Shown: piece by piece, positions 1 through 7,570 of the stretch
How the letters are laid out: the number at the start of each line of letters is the position of its first letter
How positions within the stretch are numbered: position 1 is the stretch's first letter
Assembly: GCA_017995195.1 (NCBI GenBank)
Contig: JAGOJI010000003.1
Location: 1-52,301 of the forward strand
Reading direction: 5' to 3'
Origin: Cloacibacterium sp.
Lineage (GTDB): Bacteria; Bacteroidota; Bacteroidia; Flavobacteriales; Weeksellaceae
Length of the DNA stretch: 52,301 nt
Notes under the pieces: generated by a model
Database searches by the model: none
The model's input: the letters and a program-made list of their open reading frames with translations, nothing else
What the model was told of the DNA's origin: nothing
Program-made: the position numbers and the translations under genes

Positions 1-2189
1 ATTCTTGCGGCGGTGTTCACGGTATCGCCCCAAATGTCGTAGGCAAATTTCTTCACGCCGACAATTCCCGCAATGACAGGTCCCGAATGTATCCCAATTC
101 TGATGTCTAAAGCATTGGTGTTCTCGGTTTTTCTTTTTTCTATAAATTCCAAAATTTCTAAACCTGCTTGTACCGCATTTTGGGCGTGTTGTTCGTTGGA
201 CGCAGGCAAACCGCTTACCGCTAAATACGCATCGCCAATGGTTTTTATTTTTTCCAGACCATTTCTCTCCATGATTCTATCAAACTCGGTAAAGCAGATA
301 TTCAGCTCGTTCAAAACTTCCTGAACGCCTAATTTTTCGGAGGTTGAAGTAAAGTTCACAAAATCGGTAAACAACACCGAAACCCCATCGTAATGTTTGG
401 CACTGGTTTTTCCTTTTTCTTTGAGTTCCTCTGCCACTTCGTAAGGGAGAATATTGAGCAATAAATCGTCTGATTTTTGTTTTTCTTCGGCAATTTTTCG
501 GTTGTCCTTCCGCTTTTGGTTGTAAGAAAACGCTGCGAAACCAAGCAACAACAAGGATAAACCTGCACCAATTGCCCACATATTTTTTTCGGATTTAGAA
601 CTTTCTAATTCTGCTTTGGCTACGGCATCTTTTTTCTCTTGGTTGATTTTGGCTAATTGTTTTTCTTGGATATATTTATCTTCAGCCGCTTTTTTCTGTT
701 GAGCATAAGTGAGTTCAATTTCCTTTCTCTTCATTTCTTCTTCCAGCATCAATCTTTTTCTTTCGGCTTCGGTTTTGGCGGCGGCTTGTTTTTTTTCGTA
801 CTCAAAACGCAGTGCTTTGAGTTCTATTTCTTTTTGGAGTTGAAGCCTTTTGGTTTGTTCCTGGAGTTCTATTTTGGCTTTTTGCTCGCGAAGTTCATAA
901 TCTGATTGGGTGTTGGAGAGTTCTTTCATTTTATCCAAACCATACGTTTCTTCATTTCTCTCTTTCAATTTTTTTAAATAATAGAAAGATTTTTCATAAT
1001 TACCCAACTTTTCATAGGCTTGTTGTAAAATGTCATAATTCTGAATAAACATTTCAGCAGGAACAAAAGTTTTTAGATTACTAAAATATTCTAAATTTTC
1101 TTTTTGTTGATTGGTAAGATTCTGAAGTTCAGACATTTTAGCTTTGTCTTTACTGAAATCAACATCTTCATTAATGATTTTTTTTAAATCAACCATTCCC
1201 TTTTGATTCACAAAATAATGATACATTGGATCCTTTTCATTCGTTAATCTCATGGTTTTATTGATGTACTCTTCGGCTAAATCATAATCTTTTTGCTTTG
1301 AATATATATCTGAAAAATAATAGTAGATTAATTTTAAATTATCCGTCAATTTATTTTCCTCAAAATAATTTTTTGCAGAGTTCAAATAAGGTTTTGCCTT
1401 TTCAAATTGGTTCATTTCTGAAAAACTGTTGCCAATAAGCATGTTACAGTTTGCAACTTGAAATTCATTTTTATTTTTCTTTGCAACCTCCAATCCTTTC
1501 TGGAAATAGTCTAATGCCTTTTTGAAATCTTTATTAGAAATGTAGAAAGTACCCGCAAAAAAATAGGCATCGTATAGATGTTCTGGGAAATTATTTTTAG
1601 TAAAATCAATGTAGGTATTTAAAGATTTATAACCTTCCACAACATTTTCTTGTATAAAATTATTTCTGAATAAACCTTGGTAGGCTGCCAAAACTACTTT
1701 TTTATCCTTTACCTTTCCTTGTTTGTACAATTCTAAAATTTGATTGTTGTAATCATTAGCAATACTACTTTTTTTGTTTACCGAGTTTACAGTAGCTAAA
1801 AGATAATAAAGCCAAGCTCTTTTATCATAGTTTTCAGTCTTGTTTAGATATTTTTCTGCAACAACAAGGTATTTTTCTCCATTCACAACATCATTGCTTT
1901 GCAAGGTCAATCCACCAATAAACAAATTTGATTTCCCTATATTTTCAACATCATTCAGCTTCTCATAAATCGGCAACGATCGTTTAGAGTAAGAAATCGC
2001 ACTGTCTAATTTTTTATTTTTAGCGTAATAATTACCTATATCATCTAATATTTTCGCCTTTTCTTTATCTGTTTTAGACCAAGTCAATTTTTCTTTCAAC
2101 TCCACAATCTCTTTGGATTCTTGTGCAGAAAAAAATGAAAAAAGCCCGAAAAAAATGAGCAGTAAATAGAATTTGGTAATGGTTTTCAA
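1..2189 (-). CDS. receptor-like class III adenylate cyclase with TPR region (3' end cut by window edge)
   Basis: About 729 codons are visible and the frame runs off the left edge. Reading leftward, residues 1-23 form a signal peptide ending near FSAQ. A long helical region with TPR-like repeats follows to about residue 440, then a Lys/Glu/Gln-rich coiled coil (about 450-530). One membrane segment (about 536-555, MWAIGAGLSLLLLGF) leads to a class III cyclase domain from about 600. The domain shows FTDFVNFT (metal Asp), EKIKTIGDAY with the Lys usual for ATP rather than GTP, and VNTAAR with the Asn/Arg pair of the transition state. I infer a periplasmic sensor that makes cAMP in the cytoplasm. 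The first codon is TTG at 2189: the frame is closed by TAA five codons upstream and no ATG precedes the signal peptide. A TAnnTTTG box lies at 2217-2210. The gene stands alone, so its signal is unknown. Confidence 0.85.
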   Translation of the reverse strand, partial: MKTITKFYLLLIFFGLFSFFSAQESKEIVELKEKLTWSKTDKEKAKILDDIGNYYAKNKKLDSAISYSKRSLPIYEKLNDVENIGKSNLFIGGLTLQSNDVVNGEKYLVVAEKYLNKTENYDKRAWLYYLLATVNSVNKKSSIANDYNNQILELYKQGKVKDKKVVLAAYQGLFRNNFIQENVVEGYKSLNTYIDFTKNNFPEHLYDAYFFAGTFYISNKDFKKALDYFQKGLEVAKKNKNEFQVANCNMLIGNSFSEMNQFEKAKPYLNSAKNYFEENKLTDNLKLIYYYFSDIYSKQKDYDLAEEYINKTMRLTNEKDPMYHYFVNQKGMVDLKKIINEDVDFSKDKAKMSELQNLTNQQKENLEYFSNLKTFVPAEMFIQNYDILQQAYEKLGNYEKSFYYLKKLKERNEETYGLDKMKELSNTQSDYELREQKAKIELQEQTKRLQLQKEIELKALRFEYEKKQAAAKTEAERKRLMLEEEMKRKEIELTYAQQKKAAEDKYIQEKQLAKINQEKKDAVAKAELESSKSEKNMWAIGAGLSLLLLGFAAFSYNQKRKDNRKIAEEKQKSDDLLLNILPYEVAEELKEKGKTSAKHYDGVSVLFTDFVNFTSTSEKLGVQEVLNELNICFTEFDRIMERNGLEKIKTIGDAYLAVSGLPASNEQHAQNAVQAGLEILEFIEKRKTENTNALDIRIGIHSGPVIAGIVGVKKFAYDIWGDTVNTAAR

Positions 2190-2277
2190 TTCAAATGATG
2201 TTTAGTTAACAAATATATTGAAATAATAGATTTTTAATTTATGTACATGACAAAAATTTGAAATCATTGAAATTTGA

Positions 2278-2315
2278 CACAAAGGTTGCTGGTGTTCTTT
2301 GCGGTTTTCTTTGTG
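2278..2315. repeat. inverted repeat CACAAAG/CTTTGTG
   Basis: Seven-base arms CACAAAG (2278-2284) and CTTTGTG (2309-2315) enclose a CTTTG-rich stretch in the gap between hutU and the cyclase gene. It resembles the CTTTGTG/CTTTGCG runs scattered in flavobacterial intergenic DNA. It lacks a clear T-run, so a terminator role is uncertain. Confidence 0.35.
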
Positions 2316-2369
2316 CCCCTTTAGTTTATCGTGTACTAAATTAATATAAAAAACGGTAGATTATTAGTC

Positions 2370-4475
2370 TTAAAACAAATCTTCATCTACCAAATTCGGC
2401 AATGTCACTTTCAAGTTCGGTTCAGCTTCCATCGCTCGTTTTATGGCGAAAATGGCTCCTTCGTTTCTTGCCCAACTTCTGCGGGAAATTCCATTGTTCA
2501 CGTCCCAAAAAAGCATAGATTTTAGCCTTCGGTCGGCATCTTCAGAACCGTCCAACAACATTCCGAAACCGCCGTTAATCACTTCTCCCCAACCAACGCC
2601 GCCTCCATTGTGAATACTCACCCAAGTCGCACCACGGAAACTGTCGCCAATTACATTGTGAATCGCCATATCTGCGGTAAAACGGCTTCCGTCATAGATA
2701 TTAGACGTTTCTCGGTACGGCGAATCTGTTCCCGAAACATCGTGATGGTCACGACCCAAAACCACCGCACCAATTGCTCCATTTTTGATGGCTTTGTTGA
2801 AGGCTTCTGCAATTTTCATTCGTCCTTCTGCATCGGCGTAGAGAATTCTCGCTTGCGAACCGACCACCAAATTATTTTGCTGTGCCCCTTTAATCCAAGT
2901 GATGTTATCCTGCATTTGTTGCTGAATTTCCTGCGGAGAATTTTTCATGATTTCCTCTAAAACTTCACACGCTATGTCATCAGTTTTTTGTAAATCTTCA
3001 GGTTTTCCGGAAGTACAAACCCAACGGAACGGTCCAAAACCATAATCAAAACACATCGGCCCCATAATATCCTGAACGTAACTTGGGTATCTAAACTCTC
3101 TTCCCAAAGTTGGATTTTCCGCCATTACATCGGCTCCTGCTCTACTGGCTTCCAACAAAAATGCGTTTCCGTAATCAAAGAAATAGGTTCCTTTTGCAGT
3201 ATGTTTGTTGATGGCAGAAGCGTGTCTTCTCAAACTTTCTTGAACTTTTTCTTTGAATAATTCAGGGTTTTCCGCCATCATTTTGTTAGACTCCTCAAAC
3301 GAAATTCCGACAGGATAATAACCTCCTGCCCAAGGATTGTGCAGCGATGTTTGGTCGGAACCAATATCAATTTTCAAATTTTCTTCATCAAATTTTTCCC
3401 AGACTTCCACCACATTTCCGAGGTATGCGAGAGAAACTGTTTCATTATTTTCTTGTGCTTTTCGCACTCTGGAAACCAATTCGTCTAAATTGTCGTGAAT
3501 TTCATCAATCCATTTTTGTTCGTGACGAATTTTGGTAATTTTCGGATTCACTTCGGCACAAACTGTGATGCAACCTGCAATATTCCCTGCCTTTGGTTGT
3601 GCTCCCGACATTCCTCCTAAACCTGAAGTGACAAACAAGCCTTTCCTCTCCCCAACCCTCTCCGAAGGAGAGGGAGTTGTGTGTGTTCCAATTTCTACGG
3701 AAATATTTTGCTGTTTTTCAGGAACGTATGAAGCCCTTTCTCCTTCGGAGAGAGGGTTTGGGAGAGAGGATTGTAGTTTTATTTTCCTAAAAGCATTCAG
3801 AACCGTAATCGTTGTTCCGTGTACAATTCCTTGCGGACCGATGTACATATAACTTCCCGCCGTCATTTGTCCATATTGTGAAACGCCCAAAGCATTGAAT
3901 TTTTCCCAATCATCGGGTTTTGAATAATTGGGAATGACCATTCCATTGGTTACGACCACTCTTGGTGCATCTTTATGACTCGGGAAAAGTCCCATTGGAT
4001 GACCGGAATACATTACCAAAGTTTGTTCGTCTGTCATTTCAGACAAATACTTCATCGTCAAAAGATATTGTGCCCAATTGCTGAAAACCGCACCATTTCC
4101 ACCGTAAGTAATGAGTTCGTGAGGGTGCTGTGCGACTGCATAATCCAAATTATTTTGAATCATCAACATAATCGCTTTTGCCTGCTCCGATTTTCCAGGA
4201 TATTCGGAAATCGGTCTGGCTTTCATCTCATAATCCGGACGAAAACGGTACATATAAATCCTGCCGTATTTTTCTAACTCTTCCCTAAATTCCGGCAAAA
4301 GTTCTGCGTGAAATTTTGGTTCAAAATAACGCAAAGCGTTTTTCAGAGCGAGTTTTTTTTCTTCTTCGTTTAAGATTTCTTTACGTTTCGGAGCATGATT
4401 GATTTGCGGCTCGTATGGTTTTGGTTGTGGAAGTTCCGTAGGAATTCCTTGCTGGATTTGTTGTTGGAAAGTCAT
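2370..4475 (-). CDS. hutU: urocanate hydratase with internal palindromic-element insertion
   Basis: Converts urocanate to imidazolonepropionate, the second step of histidine degradation, in the cytoplasm with tightly bound NAD. Clear family blocks are YGGNGAVFSNWAQY, MYSGHPMGLFPS, MTAGSYMYIGPQGIVHGTT, FVTSGLGGMSGAQPKA, DQTSLHNPWAGGYYP, GPFRWVCTSG (active-site Cys region) and the C-terminal IHNGGGVGWGEVINGG. The protein has 701 residues, longer than usual partly because about 42 residues (about 236-277) are translated from a palindromic repeat at 3645-3769. The insert falls in a loop between VLNA and LFVTSGLGG, keeps the frame and has no stop. It lies about 20 kb from hutI and hutG, and hutH is not in the window. 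Confidence 0.95.
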   Translation of the reverse strand: MTFQQQIQQGIPTELPQPKPYEPQINHAPKRKEILNEEEKKLALKNALRYFEPKFHAELLPEFREELEKYGRIYMYRFRPDYEMKARPISEYPGKSEQAKAIMLMIQNNLDYAVAQHPHELITYGGNGAVFSNWAQYLLTMKYLSEMTDEQTLVMYSGHPMGLFPSHKDAPRVVVTNGMVIPNYSKPDDWEKFNALGVSQYGQMTAGSYMYIGPQGIVHGTTITVLNAFRKIKLQSSLPNPLSEGERASYVPEKQQNISVEIGTHTTPSPSERVGERKGLFVTSGLGGMSGAQPKAGNIAGCITVCAEVNPKITKIRHEQKWIDEIHDNLDELVSRVRKAQENNETVSLAYLGNVVEVWEKFDEENLKIDIGSDQTSLHNPWAGGYYPVGISFEESNKMMAENPELFKEKVQESLRRHASAINKHTAKGTYFFDYGNAFLLEASRAGADVMAENPTLGREFRYPSYVQDIMGPMCFDYGFGPFRWVCTSGKPEDLQKTDDIACEVLEEIMKNSPQEIQQQMQDNITWIKGAQQNNLVVGSQARILYADAEGRMKIAEAFNKAIKNGAIGAVVLGRDHHDVSGTDSPYRETSNIYDGSRFTADMAIHNVIGDSFRGATWVSIHNGGGVGWGEVINGGFGMLLDGSEDADRRLKSMLFWDVNNGISRRSWARNEGAIFAIKRAMEAEPNLKVTLPNLVDEDLF
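3645..3769. repeat. in-frame palindromic repeat inside hutU
   Basis: The left arm (3645-3674) and right arm (3734-3769) are inverted copies of about 30-36 bases. Each holds a smaller palindrome of the type CTCTCCGAAGGAGAG, and they enclose about 59 bases. Translated with hutU it gives NPLSEGER on one side and PSPSERVGER on the other, a sequence unlike the rest of the enzyme. The size, nested palindromes and high GC relative to flanks mark a dispersed element. No convincing target duplication was seen. Confidence 0.85.
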
Positions 4476-4524
4476 TATTCTAAATTAATATTTTCAAAAA
4501 TAAACAATTTCCATTGATTAAAAA

Positions 4525-4555
4525 TTGAAAATAATCATGAAAAAAATTACTTTTG
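4525..4555 (+). promoter_or_regulatory. promoter of tRNA-Pro and the riboswitch leader
   Basis: TTG at 4525-4527, 20 bases, then TACTTTTG at 4548-4555, a full match to the Bacteroidetes TTG-N17-23-TAnnTTTG promoter. The tRNA starts 10 bases later. No second box is visible between the tRNA and the riboswitch, so both probably share this promoter. Confidence 0.7.
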
Positions 4556-4564
4556 CAAACCAAA

Positions 4565-4638
4565 CGAGATGTAGCGCAGCTTGGTAGCGTACTTGCATGG
4601 GGTGCAAGGGGTCGCTGGTTCGAATCCAGTCATCTCGA
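4565..4638 (+). tRNA. tRNA-Pro (anticodon GGG)
   Basis: The acceptor stem CGAGATG (4565-4571) pairs perfectly with CATCTCG (4631-4637), with discriminator A at 4638. The D-arm holds GCGC-AGCTTGGTA-GCG. The anticodon stem CTTGC/GCAAG closes the loop ATGGGGT, giving GGG, which reads proline CCC/CCU. The T-loop is TTCGAAT. CCA is not fully encoded. Confidence 0.95.
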
Positions 4639-4649
4639 CAAATAATACA

Positions 4650-4737
4650 TATCGGAAGATTTCTATTTCGGGTGAACCGTGTGCAATTCACGGACTGTCG
4701 CGCAACTGTGATCCGCCTCAGCGGAAAGTCAGATCCC
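4650..4737 (+). ncRNA. cobalamin riboswitch (aptamer)
   Basis: The core matches the B12-riboswitch pattern: GGTGAACCGTG, then GCAATTCACGG (closing a CCGTG/CACGG stem), then ACTGTCGCGCAACTGTGA, then the hairpin TCCGC-CTCA-GCGGA, then AGTCAGATCCCC, the usual 3' block. The outer boundaries are approximate because the P1 stem is not resolved by eye. The aptamer begins only about 12 bases after tRNA-Pro. A terminator follows at 4760-4790, before a thioesterase gene. A B12-controlled thioesterase would be unusual. Confidence 0.85.
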
Positions 4738-4759
4738 CAAAAAACTTTCGCGTAAGAAG

Positions 4760-4790
4760 TAGAAAACAGCGTGTTTTCTATTCATTTTTT
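4760..4790 (+). terminator. riboswitch expression-platform terminator
   Basis: TAGAAAAC (4760-4767), loop AGCGT, GTTTTCTA (4773-4780), followed by TTCATTTTTT. It ends 20 bases before the ATG at 4811. An alternative pairing ACTTTC/GAAGT just upstream (4744-4760) overlaps its left arm and could be the antiterminator. Confidence 0.6.
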
Positions 4791-4810
4791 AATCATCTTA
4801 ATCTCTAAAA

Positions 4811-5206
4811 ATGAATGTAGATCAAAAAATCCAACAATCCGAAACCCACGTTTTCAAGGTCGTATTTCCGAACATTACCAACCACCACAATACCATGTTT
4901 GGGGGAACTGTAATGGAAATGATGGACGAAGTCGCTTTTATGACCGCCACCCGATTTGCCAGAAAATCTTTTGTAACGGTAAGCAGTGACCGTATTGATT
5001 TCAGAAAACCAATTCCCGCAGGAACTTTGGTAGAGCTTATCGGGAGAATAAAATATGTTGGAAATACCAGCGTAAAAGTAAATGTAGAAATTTTCGTGGA
5101 ACAAATGTATGCTGATACACGAGAAAAAGCCGTTTCGGGAGATTTTACCCTTGTAGCTTTAGACGAAAACAAAAAACCAACTAAGATTATGGAGTACCAA
5201 CCTTAG
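4811..5206 (+). CDS. acyl-CoA thioesterase, hotdog fold (YciA/acyl-CoA hydrolase type)
   Basis: 131 residues, the usual single-hotdog length. The family signature N27-T-M-F-GG-T-V-M-E-M-M-D39-E is plain: the Asn and Asp are the usual catalytic positions, and VTVSSDRIDFRKPIPAGTLVEL is the second half of the fold. It would hydrolyse acyl-CoA to CoA and free acid in the cytoplasm; chain-length preference cannot be read from the sequence. The gene sits directly behind the cobalamin riboswitch and its terminator, with no other promoter evident. It is therefore the likely controlled gene unless the riboswitch is a relic of a lost B12 uptake gene. Confidence 0.85.
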   Translation: MNVDQKIQQSETHVFKVVFPNITNHHNTMFGGTVMEMMDEVAFMTATRFARKSFVTVSSDRIDFRKPIPAGTLVELIGRIKYVGNTSVKVNVEIFVEQMYADTREKAVSGDFTLVALDENKKPTKIMEYQP

Positions 5207-5232
5207 TTCGGAATAAAATATAATATTTCATA

Positions 5233-5336
5233 GGAGCGGAATGAAGTTATAAAGAGCAACAAAATTCCCCCTTACGAATCATTCCCGCAGATAGTACAAG
5301 GTTTCAGAGATAATTCTGCAAAACCTTGTACGCTCC
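5233..5336. repeat. compound palindromic repeat
   Basis: Three nested inverted repeats lie between convergent genes: outer GGAGCG (5233-5238)/CGCTCC (5331-5336); GGAATGA (about 5238-5244)/TCATTCC (about 5279-5285); and the 11-base perfect GTACAAGGTTT (5294-5304)/AAACCTTGTAC (5321-5331), with CAGA/TCTG inside. No T-run follows, so this looks like a REP-type element rather than a terminator. Confidence 0.6.
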
Positions 5337-5386
5337 GTGAGAAGTGAATTTTCTATAAAGAAAACAATTGTATTATTTCTTCGTTT

Positions 5387-6901
5387 TTAATGAAAAAAAT
5401 GACGCATTCCCGTCATCATCATCGGGATTTTATGTTCGTTTGCAGCAGCGATGGATTCTTCGTCTTTTACACTTCCTCCGGGTTGAATAATCGCCGTGAT
5501 GCCTTGCTCTGCACAGAAATCCACCACATCACGGAACGGAAAAAACGCATCGGAAGCTAAAACCAAATCGCCCGAGAATTTTTCTTTGGCTCGCTCTATC
5601 GCTTGTTTTGTTGCCCAAATTCTGTTCACTTGTCCGCCGCCAATTCCGAGTGCCTGAACTCCGTTCGTTACCACAATCGCATTGGATTTTACATATTTCA
5701 CCACACGTTGAGAGAATAAAAGGGCTTTCTTTTGTTCTTCGGTCGGCTGAATTTCGGTAACACAGTTGATGTTTTCAGAAAACTGATTATCCGTATTTTG
5801 AACCAACATTCCACCGTCAATTTTTACAAAAGTTTGGGTATCTGAAACCAGATTTTTGATTTTTATAATTCTCAGATTTTTCTTTTTTCTTAAAATTTCT
5901 AAAGCATTTTCATCAAAATCGGTTGCCATGACGATTTCGAGGAAAGTTTTGTTGAGTTCTTCGGCAGTTTCAGCATCAACTTTAAAATTCATACCGATAA
6001 TTCCACCGAAAATAGAAATCGGGTCACATTCAAAGGTTTTTTTGTAGGTTTCCAAAGCGGAAGTTCCAATCGCAACACCACAAGGTGTGGAATGTTTCAC
6101 CGCACAACACGCCATTTCGTTTTTGAACTCATCAACCACTTTCCAGCATAAATCCATATCTCGCAAATTATTGAAAGACAATTCTTTACCTCCCAGAATT
6201 TCAAAATCTTTCATCGCTCCGTTTTCTACGGTAGAAACGTAATACGCAGCGGATTGATGAGGATTTTCGCCATAACGTAAGTCGGAAACTTTTTTGTAGG
6301 AAGCATTCAAATACGTTGGATATTCTTCATTTAACAACATTTTTGAAATTGCAGCATCGTAAGCGGACGTTAAATTGAACACTTTTCCTGCTAATTTTTT
6401 TCGGGTTTCTAAAGTTGAATTTCCGGTTTCTGAAATTTCGTTTTGAATTTTAGAATAATCTTCCACATCGGTAATTACCGTTACCGAATTGAAATTTTTT
6501 GCCGCCGAACGCAACATGGAAGGTCCGCCAATATCGATGAATTCCACTTTTTCATCTAAAGAAATATTGGCATTGGCGTTTTCAAAAAACGGATAAAGAT
6601 TGACAATAACCATGTCTATCAACTCAATTCCGTGCTCCTGAACGGTTTTCATGTGTTCTTCGTTGGAACGAACCGCTAAAAGTCCGCCATGAACTTTTGG
6701 GTGCAAGGTTTTCACACGACCGTCCAACATTTCAGGGAAATTCGTTACCTCATCTATCTGAATCGGGCTTAATCCTGCATCTTTCAAATGTTTGAAGGTT
6801 CCACCCGTGGAAATGAGCTCGTAGTTTTTTGATTCTAAAAATTTTGCAAATTCTATTAATCCGGTTTTGTCGGAAACAGAGATTAATGCACGTTTTTTCA
6901 T
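5387..6901 (-). CDS. purH: bifunctional AICAR formyltransferase / IMP cyclohydrolase
   Basis: Catalyses the last two steps of de novo purine synthesis (AICAR to FAICAR to IMP). The N-terminal MGS-like cyclohydrolase domain (about 1-140) shows [32 protein letters not shown] and NLYPF. The AICAR transformylase domain follows, with [14 protein letters not shown], the catalytic [11 protein letters not shown] and the C-terminal [14 protein letters not shown] and [10 protein letters not shown]. Length 504 is typical. It is the last purine gene in the order purM, purN, DUF559 gene, purH, all on the minus strand. The 155 bases between the DUF559 stop and purH are partly repeat DNA, which may weaken co-transcription. 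Confidence 0.97.
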   Translation of the reverse strand: MKKRALISVSDKTGLIEFAKFLESKNYELISTGGTFKHLKDAGLSPIQIDEVTNFPEMLDGRVKTLHPKVHGGLLAVRSNEEHMKTVQEHGIELIDMVIVNLYPFFENANANISLDEKVEFIDIGGPSMLRSAAKNFNSVTVITDVEDYSKIQNEISETGNSTLETRKKLAGKVFNLTSAYDAAISKMLLNEEYPTYLNASYKKVSDLRYGENPHQSAAYYVSTVENGAMKDFEILGGKELSFNNLRDMDLCWKVVDEFKNEMACCAVKHSTPCGVAIGTSALETYKKTFECDPISIFGGIIGMNFKVDAETAEELNKTFLEIVMATDFDENALEILRKKKNLRIIKIKNLVSDTQTFVKIDGGMLVQNTDNQFSENINCVTEIQPTEEQKKALLFSQRVVKYVKSNAIVVTNGVQALGIGGGQVNRIWATKQAIERAKEKFSGDLVLASDAFFPFRDVVDFCAEQGITAIIQPGGSVKDEESIAAANEHKIPMMMTGMRHFFH

Positions 6902-6970
6902 TTTTTTATTTATTAAATCGCCACTTCGTGGCTTGGTTATACTTTCTAAATTAAGGTTTATATTTTCCTA

Positions 6971-7048
6971 CCCCGTCCTGCGGACACCCCGGGGAATTTT
7001 GCGTTCGCATTCCCCTCTTTTTAAAGAGGGGTGCCGAAGGCGGGGTGT
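6971..7048 (-). repeat. left palindromic repeat of the DUF559 cassette
   Basis: Read on the minus strand it starts ACACCCCGCC-TTCGGC, then ACCCCTCTTT-AAAAAGAGGGG, and continues into a second GC-rich half (GGGGTGTCCGCAGGACGGGG). It is the inverted counterpart of the element at 7489-7570. Both lie directly next to the DUF559 gene, whose stop is 9 bases away. The CCCCTC/GAGGGG hairpin is perfect. Confidence 0.8.
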
Positions 7049-7056
7049 TAGACTCG

Positions 7057-7473
7057 TTATGAAAACTTTTCAACAATAAAACTTTCTAACTCCTGCATTA
7101 CGTTTGCTAAATCATTTTTAACCCTGTAATCTGAAATTCGGTAGACAATTAATCCTAAAGATTCTAAAGATTTTTGTCTTTTTTCGTCATATTTATCTTT
7201 CAGTTCATGACTTGTTCCATCAATTTCAATAACTACGCCGAGTGATTTTATATAAAAATCTACAATATAATTGCCGATAATTCTTTGGCGGTCAAAATCA
7301 ATTCCGTGAAATTCATCGTTGCGAACTTGTTTCCAAAAGATAACTTCAGATAAAATATAGCCTTTCCTCAAACTTCTTGCACGCAATAGCAAATCTTTGT
7401 TTTTGGGTAGCACTTCAATTTTCCTTTTGTAGATGATAATTCCATCTATTTGGGTAAGTTCTTTTCTTTCCAT
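7057..7473 (-). CDS. DUF559 family PD-(D/E)XK-like endonuclease
   Basis: 138 residues. The DUF559/Vsr-like fold is recognisable: SEVIFWKQVR (about 42-51), RQRIIGNYIVDF with Asp72, then the EXD-type catalytic pair E83-I-D85 in VVIEIDGTSH, and KYDEKRQKSLESLGL leading into the last strand and YRVKND. All presumed catalytic positions are present, so the enzyme is probably active. Its substrate is not known from sequence. The gene interrupts the purine run between purN and purH and is tightly bracketed by inverted GC-rich repeats (6971-7048 and 7489-7570), suggesting that gene and repeats moved in together. The Lys-rich N-terminus (about 1-30) has no assigned role. Confidence 0.85.
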   Translation of the reverse strand: MERKELTQIDGIIIYKRKIEVLPKNKDLLLRARSLRKGYILSEVIFWKQVRNDEFHGIDFDRQRIIGNYIVDFYIKSLGVVIEIDGTSHELKDKYDEKRQKSLESLGLIVYRISDYRVKNDLANVMQELESFIVEKFS

Positions 7474-7488
7474 TATTTTATATCATTG

Positions 7489-7570
7489 TACACACCCCGC
7501 CCTTCGGGCACCCCTCTTTTTAGAGGGGAAATACACACCCCGTCCTTCTGCAATTTTTTTTAGAGGGGAA
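7489..7570 (+). repeat. right palindromic repeat of the DUF559 cassette
   Basis: It starts ACACCCCGCCCTTCGGGC, then ACCCCTCTTTTTAGAGGGG, followed by a second, degenerate copy (ACACCCCGTCCTTCTGC, then TTTTTTTTAGAGGGG). The first unit matches the left repeat in inverted orientation. The second copy overlaps the end of purN and supplies its last codons and stop (7560-7562). Confidence 0.8.

Noticed and set aside
4565-4638. Integration site of a genomic island at the tRNA
   Set aside because: No integrase, no repeated 3' end of the tRNA was seen downstream, and the following sequence is a riboswitch.
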